Assembly: GCA_964030785.1 (NCBI GenBank)
Contig: OZ034975.1
Coordinates: 39,498,569 to 39,562,568 of the forward strand
DNA: 64,000 bases
Source of the DNA: Siderastrea siderea
Taxonomy: Eukaryota; Cnidaria; Anthozoa; Scleractinia; Rhizangiidae
Reading direction: 5' to 3'
Both the position numbers and the translations under genes were made by a program. The notes under the pieces were generated by a model. That model was not told the origin of the DNA. It worked only from the letters and a program-made list of their open reading frames with translations, and ran no database searches. Shown here piece by piece: positions 62,010 through 64,000 of this stretch (its first letter is position 1; every line of letters begins with the position of its first letter).

Positions 62010-62251
62010 GATCAGATGAACTCACTGGAGATCGGGGCTCTGTTTTTATAGAGAACTAAAAATGTCACGTGGGAGGGGAAGGAGCCAATCACTAAAAACA
62101 GGGTGCCCCCTAGAGAGGGGGTGCCCTAGGGAGGGGTGGGACGGGGTGGGGGGGACCCCCCTCCCCCCTCTCTAGTTAGGACCCCTGGTGCATCACGGGA
62201 ACGAATGAGAGACTATAAAACAGATCGCCCCTCGAGGTCAGTCATCTCAAA
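62010..62251. promoter_or_regulatory. Divergent promoter between PolB and the regulator-like gene
   Basis: TATAAAA occurs on the plus strand at 62214-62220, followed 26 bases later by an initiator-like TCAGTC (62238-62243). On the minus strand TATAAAAA ends at 62043, about 34 bases before the PolB start codon. Between lies a GC-rich stretch with alternating G- and C-runs (62100-62180), including GCCCCCTAGAGAGGGGG-type inverted words. Confidence 0.6.
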
Positions 62252-62692
62252 ATGGACTCTAGTCTAGAGAAGCTGTTGAACAAGTTCGAGAAGTTTGAAG
62301 TGGACGAAATTTTAAATGAGGTTAAGGAGTGGGCAGTCGACGACGGAGACATCCGGGAGTTTGGGGAAGCGCTGCTTGAGGAAAGGAGGAAGAGGAGGCA
62401 GCTCGCCCAAGTAGCCCAAGCAGCACGGCACACCTACGTGCAACAGCACTGGAACCCGGGCTGTTACCCACAAATCACCACCGCGTGGTACATCCGGGGC
62501 CTCGACTTCTGCTGGACCAACTGGCACCACCAGTTCAAGAGGCCCCGGACACCCCCACCAGCGCCTCATGGGTGGCCCCGGACATCCCCACCAGCACCGC
62601 CCCCCTCGCCCGAGGTCCAACGAAAGAGAGGTCCGCCGCAGTCACCGTCGCAGACCCCCAGTGAATTACAAAGAAAACAACGACGACAATGA
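62252..62692 (+). CDS. Uncharacterised 146-residue protein overlapping the next frame
   Basis: The start follows the TATA/initiator by 11-14 bases and the frame encodes a charged helical N-terminus (SSLEKLLNKFEKFEVDEILN), a W/Y-rich middle and a proline-rich end (TPPPAPHGWPRTSPPAPPPS). No domain is recognised. Its 3' 125 bp overlap the 292-residue frame in +1, so either the two proteins overlap, or a splice joins the first exon to the second frame. I cannot decide. Confidence 0.5.
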   Translation: MDSSLEKLLNKFEKFEVDEILNEVKEWAVDDGDIREFGEALLEERRKRRQLAQVAQAARHTYVQQHWNPGCYPQITTAWYIRGLDFCWTNWHHQFKRPRTPPPAPHGWPRTSPPAPPPSPEVQRKRGPPQSPSQTPSELQRKQRRQ

Positions 62693-63446
62693 TGACCTTA
62701 ACGACGACGATGACCTTAACGACAGCGACTCAAACGACGATGACATCCTGGCAGAATTAGCAGAGCTCAGGGCGAAACAAGAGCGACGACGGGCGCAGCA
62801 AAAGGCTAGCAGAGCCAGGCGCAAGGCCAGAAAGGCAAAAGGTAGTGAGACCCCCCTGGTAAGCGTTGAGGACGACGACGACGTTTACAAGGAAGTGGCC
62901 AAGCTCCGTGCCAAAGAAGCCCGACGACGGGCGCAGCGACGGGCTGAGAAAGCTAGGTACCGGGTTAAACATGCCAACCGAATAGCAGCCTACCAGAAAC
63001 AGTACTATGCCCTGAATGTAGAACGACTCCGGGCCTATAAAAGAGAATACTACCGTTCGAAAGCAGGTCAGCAGTGGCAGCAACAATACATAGTGAGAAA
63101 GCGTGAGGCCGCTGCCCTCACAAGGGCCATGGTTCAAAAGAGAACATTGGATAAAATGCAGGCGTTAGGGCCACTAAAACTAACGGTCACGTTGGAGGAT
63201 TTTATGTCGGACTTTTGCAATACCCTGTCGCCCAGCCCTGAGGATGCCATGGATCAATCTAGTACCCTCATGGACATGGATTCAGGGGTCCTTCATCCCC
63301 TGGATCATTCTGTATGGGACGATGGGAAAGGATTTTTAGACAATTTACTGGATGACTTGTCATCGGACGATTCTTTGTTTGACTTTTTAAATGACATGAT
63401 GCTCCAGGAGGATCCTTCATTTGATTTGGATGACTTTGTCAGTTAA
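62568..63446 (+). CDS. Basic/acidic regulator-like protein
   Basis: The frame encodes 292 residues: a basic start (RRSHRRRPPVNYK), an acidic run (NDDNDDLNDDDDL), two similar charged helices (ELRAKQERRRAQQKASRARR and KLRAKEARRRAQRRAEKARY), Y/R-rich heptads, then an acidic, hydrophobic-patterned tail (LDNLLDDLSSDDSLFDFLND) like transcription activation domains. This suggests a DNA- or RNA-binding transactivator of the element. No homologous family is recognised and LxCxE is absent. The ATG at 62568 may not be the true start, given the overlap with the 146-residue frame. Confidence 0.55.
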   Translation: MGGPGHPHQHRPPRPRSNEREVRRSHRRRPPVNYKENNDDNDDLNDDDDLNDSDSNDDDILAELAELRAKQERRRAQQKASRARRKARKAKGSETPLVSVEDDDDVYKEVAKLRAKEARRRAQRRAEKARYRVKHANRIAAYQKQYYALNVERLRAYKREYYRSKAGQQWQQQYIVRKREAAALTRAMVQKRTLDKMQALGPLKLTVTLEDFMSDFCNTLSPSPEDAMDQSSTLMDMDSGVLHPLDHSVWDDGKGFLDNLLDDLSSDDSLFDFLNDMMLQEDPSFDLDDFVS

Positions 63447-63749
63447 ACCCCCCTCGTCTTTGTATGTTTTGGCAGAATCGTCTCAGTCTTTGGAAGAACA
63501 TCCGTGTCAGTATTTGGCAGAACATTCGTATTAGTATTTGTGACAGAACAATGAACTTGACAACTCGTCAATCAAAATGACACAAGTGACATTGTTTTTA
63601 TTTTATCAGGATTAATGTTGTTTACATCACAAGGGGTTCTGTCTCGCAAATCCTGTTTGAGACTGAACACGAACTACAGAAGACTACCGAACTGCAGAAT
63701 AACAATGTGACATTTTCATTGTTTATTGACTCAACATGTTATTAAATGT
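63447..63749. other. Intergenic convergent region of element 2
   Basis: The plus-strand regulator-like gene and the minus-strand PLA2 gene converge here. AATAAA-type signals for the minus-strand gene occur near 63597-63602 and 63720-63725. Some short repeats (TTTGGCAGAA with CGT) are present at 63469-63530. Confidence 0.5.
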
Positions 63750-64000
63750 TTACAATTTCAAACGTTTCTTGGCTTGCATGATTTTCTTGACCACCCGTTC
63801 CGTCTTGTTTTTCTTGCCGGGTAATCGATCAATGGCTTGGATCATCTTGGTATCGGCTTTCCATTTATCTTGCAAATTCTTAGCACGGCTGTAATCAATG
63901 TCGTGTTGCTTAGCAATCTGGTCCAAGCGATTGATGCCGGGATCCCCCCGTTTCAGACGTTTAGCCAAATGGGTGCCAGGGCCCATGTACTGATAACCAG
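63750..64000 (-). CDS. PLA2-like domain protein, 3' part (cut by window end)
   Basis: The frame runs off the window at 64000 and ends at 63750. It contains the PLA2 pattern of parvovirus VP1-like and Polinton proteins: YMGPGTHLAKRL (calcium loop), INRLDQIAKQHDIDYSRA with the HD dyad, and a lysine-rich end. In adintovirus-type elements this domain belongs to a capsid-associated protein. Only the C-terminal ~83 residues are visible, so the true start is outside. Confidence 0.8.
   Translation of the reverse strand, partial: GYQYMGPGTHLAKRLKRGDPGINRLDQIAKQHDIDYSRAKNLQDKWKADTKMIQAIDRLPGKKNKTERVVKKIMQAKKRLKL

Larger units (their letters stand above)
57417..64000. mobile_element. Left part of a second Polinton/adintovirus-like element (element 2)
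   Basis: The element begins AGTAGTAAACTGCGCTCATC at 57417, inside a LINE RT frame, and continues past the window end. It carries its own PolB and a PLA2-domain gene, with two divergent ORFs between. Its coding regions are GC-richer than element 1's and its genes are not closely related to it. The 6 bp before the start (GGCGAT) should recur after the far end if integrase-mediated insertion made a 6-bp duplication; that end is outside the window. Confidence 0.85.

Noticed and set aside
62100..62200. G- and C-run rich palindrome-like region as an origin or G-quadruplex
   Set aside because: Runs are present but without a regular four-tract pattern that I could confirm; treated as part of the divergent promoter.
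62252..63446. E1A/retinoblastoma-binding LxCxE motif in the regulator-like proteins
   Set aside because: No LxCxE is present in either frame.

Overview
The window reads as an animal nuclear genome, most like an anthozoan cnidarian (stony coral or relative). This is inferred from the mix of Penelope-like, Tx1/L1-like and Polinton elements around exons of an Ig/SEA transmembrane receptor; I cannot name the species.

Host gene (+ strand): nine exons with consensus splice sites run from about 1.6 to 51.1 kb. They encode five phase-1 Ig domains, a SEA domain split over three exons, and a transmembrane segment. Everything else lies in its introns or downstream.

1-30.5 kb: a gag zinc-knuckle remnant; a decayed LINE whose ORF1 is split by a 5-kb GGAGTTA-rich fold-back element that itself carries two nested MITEs; a second LINE split by a Penelope-like element; further Penelope fragments; and a 5.8-kb DNA transposon (22905-28715) carrying a broken transposase-like gene.

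30515-47417: a full-length 16,903-bp Polinton/Maverick virus-like element with 237-bp terminal inverted repeats and a perfect 6-bp target duplication (TACTTT), sitting in the intron between Ig exons 4 and 5. It encodes protein-primed PolB, a PLA2-like domain joined to a chromodomain integrase, a packaging ATPase, major and minor capsid proteins, capsid accessory proteins, a fibre-like protein, a membrane protein, a BRO-N/VRR-NUC/zinc-finger protein and a zinc-ribbon protein resembling the VLTF3 late transcription factor. Its maturation protease is broken. Virion-type genes share an upstream TCTA motif and replication-type genes a different AT-rich motif, suggesting early and late classes.

47.4-57.4 kb: last host exons, several MITEs, an inverted repeat pair and a LINE RT fragment. 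57417 to the window end: the left part of a second, GC-richer and unrelated Polinton/adintovirus-like element inserted into the LINE RT ORF. It encodes another PolB, two overlapping divergent ORFs including a basic/acidic regulator-like protein, and the start of a PLA2-domain gene. Its terminal region carries CRE- and ETS-like sites.

Most promising novelty: the first Polinton's two promoter classes with a VLTF3-like factor, adenovirus-protease-type cleavage motifs across its virion proteins, and an OTU-like N-terminal domain that I infer in both polymerases.
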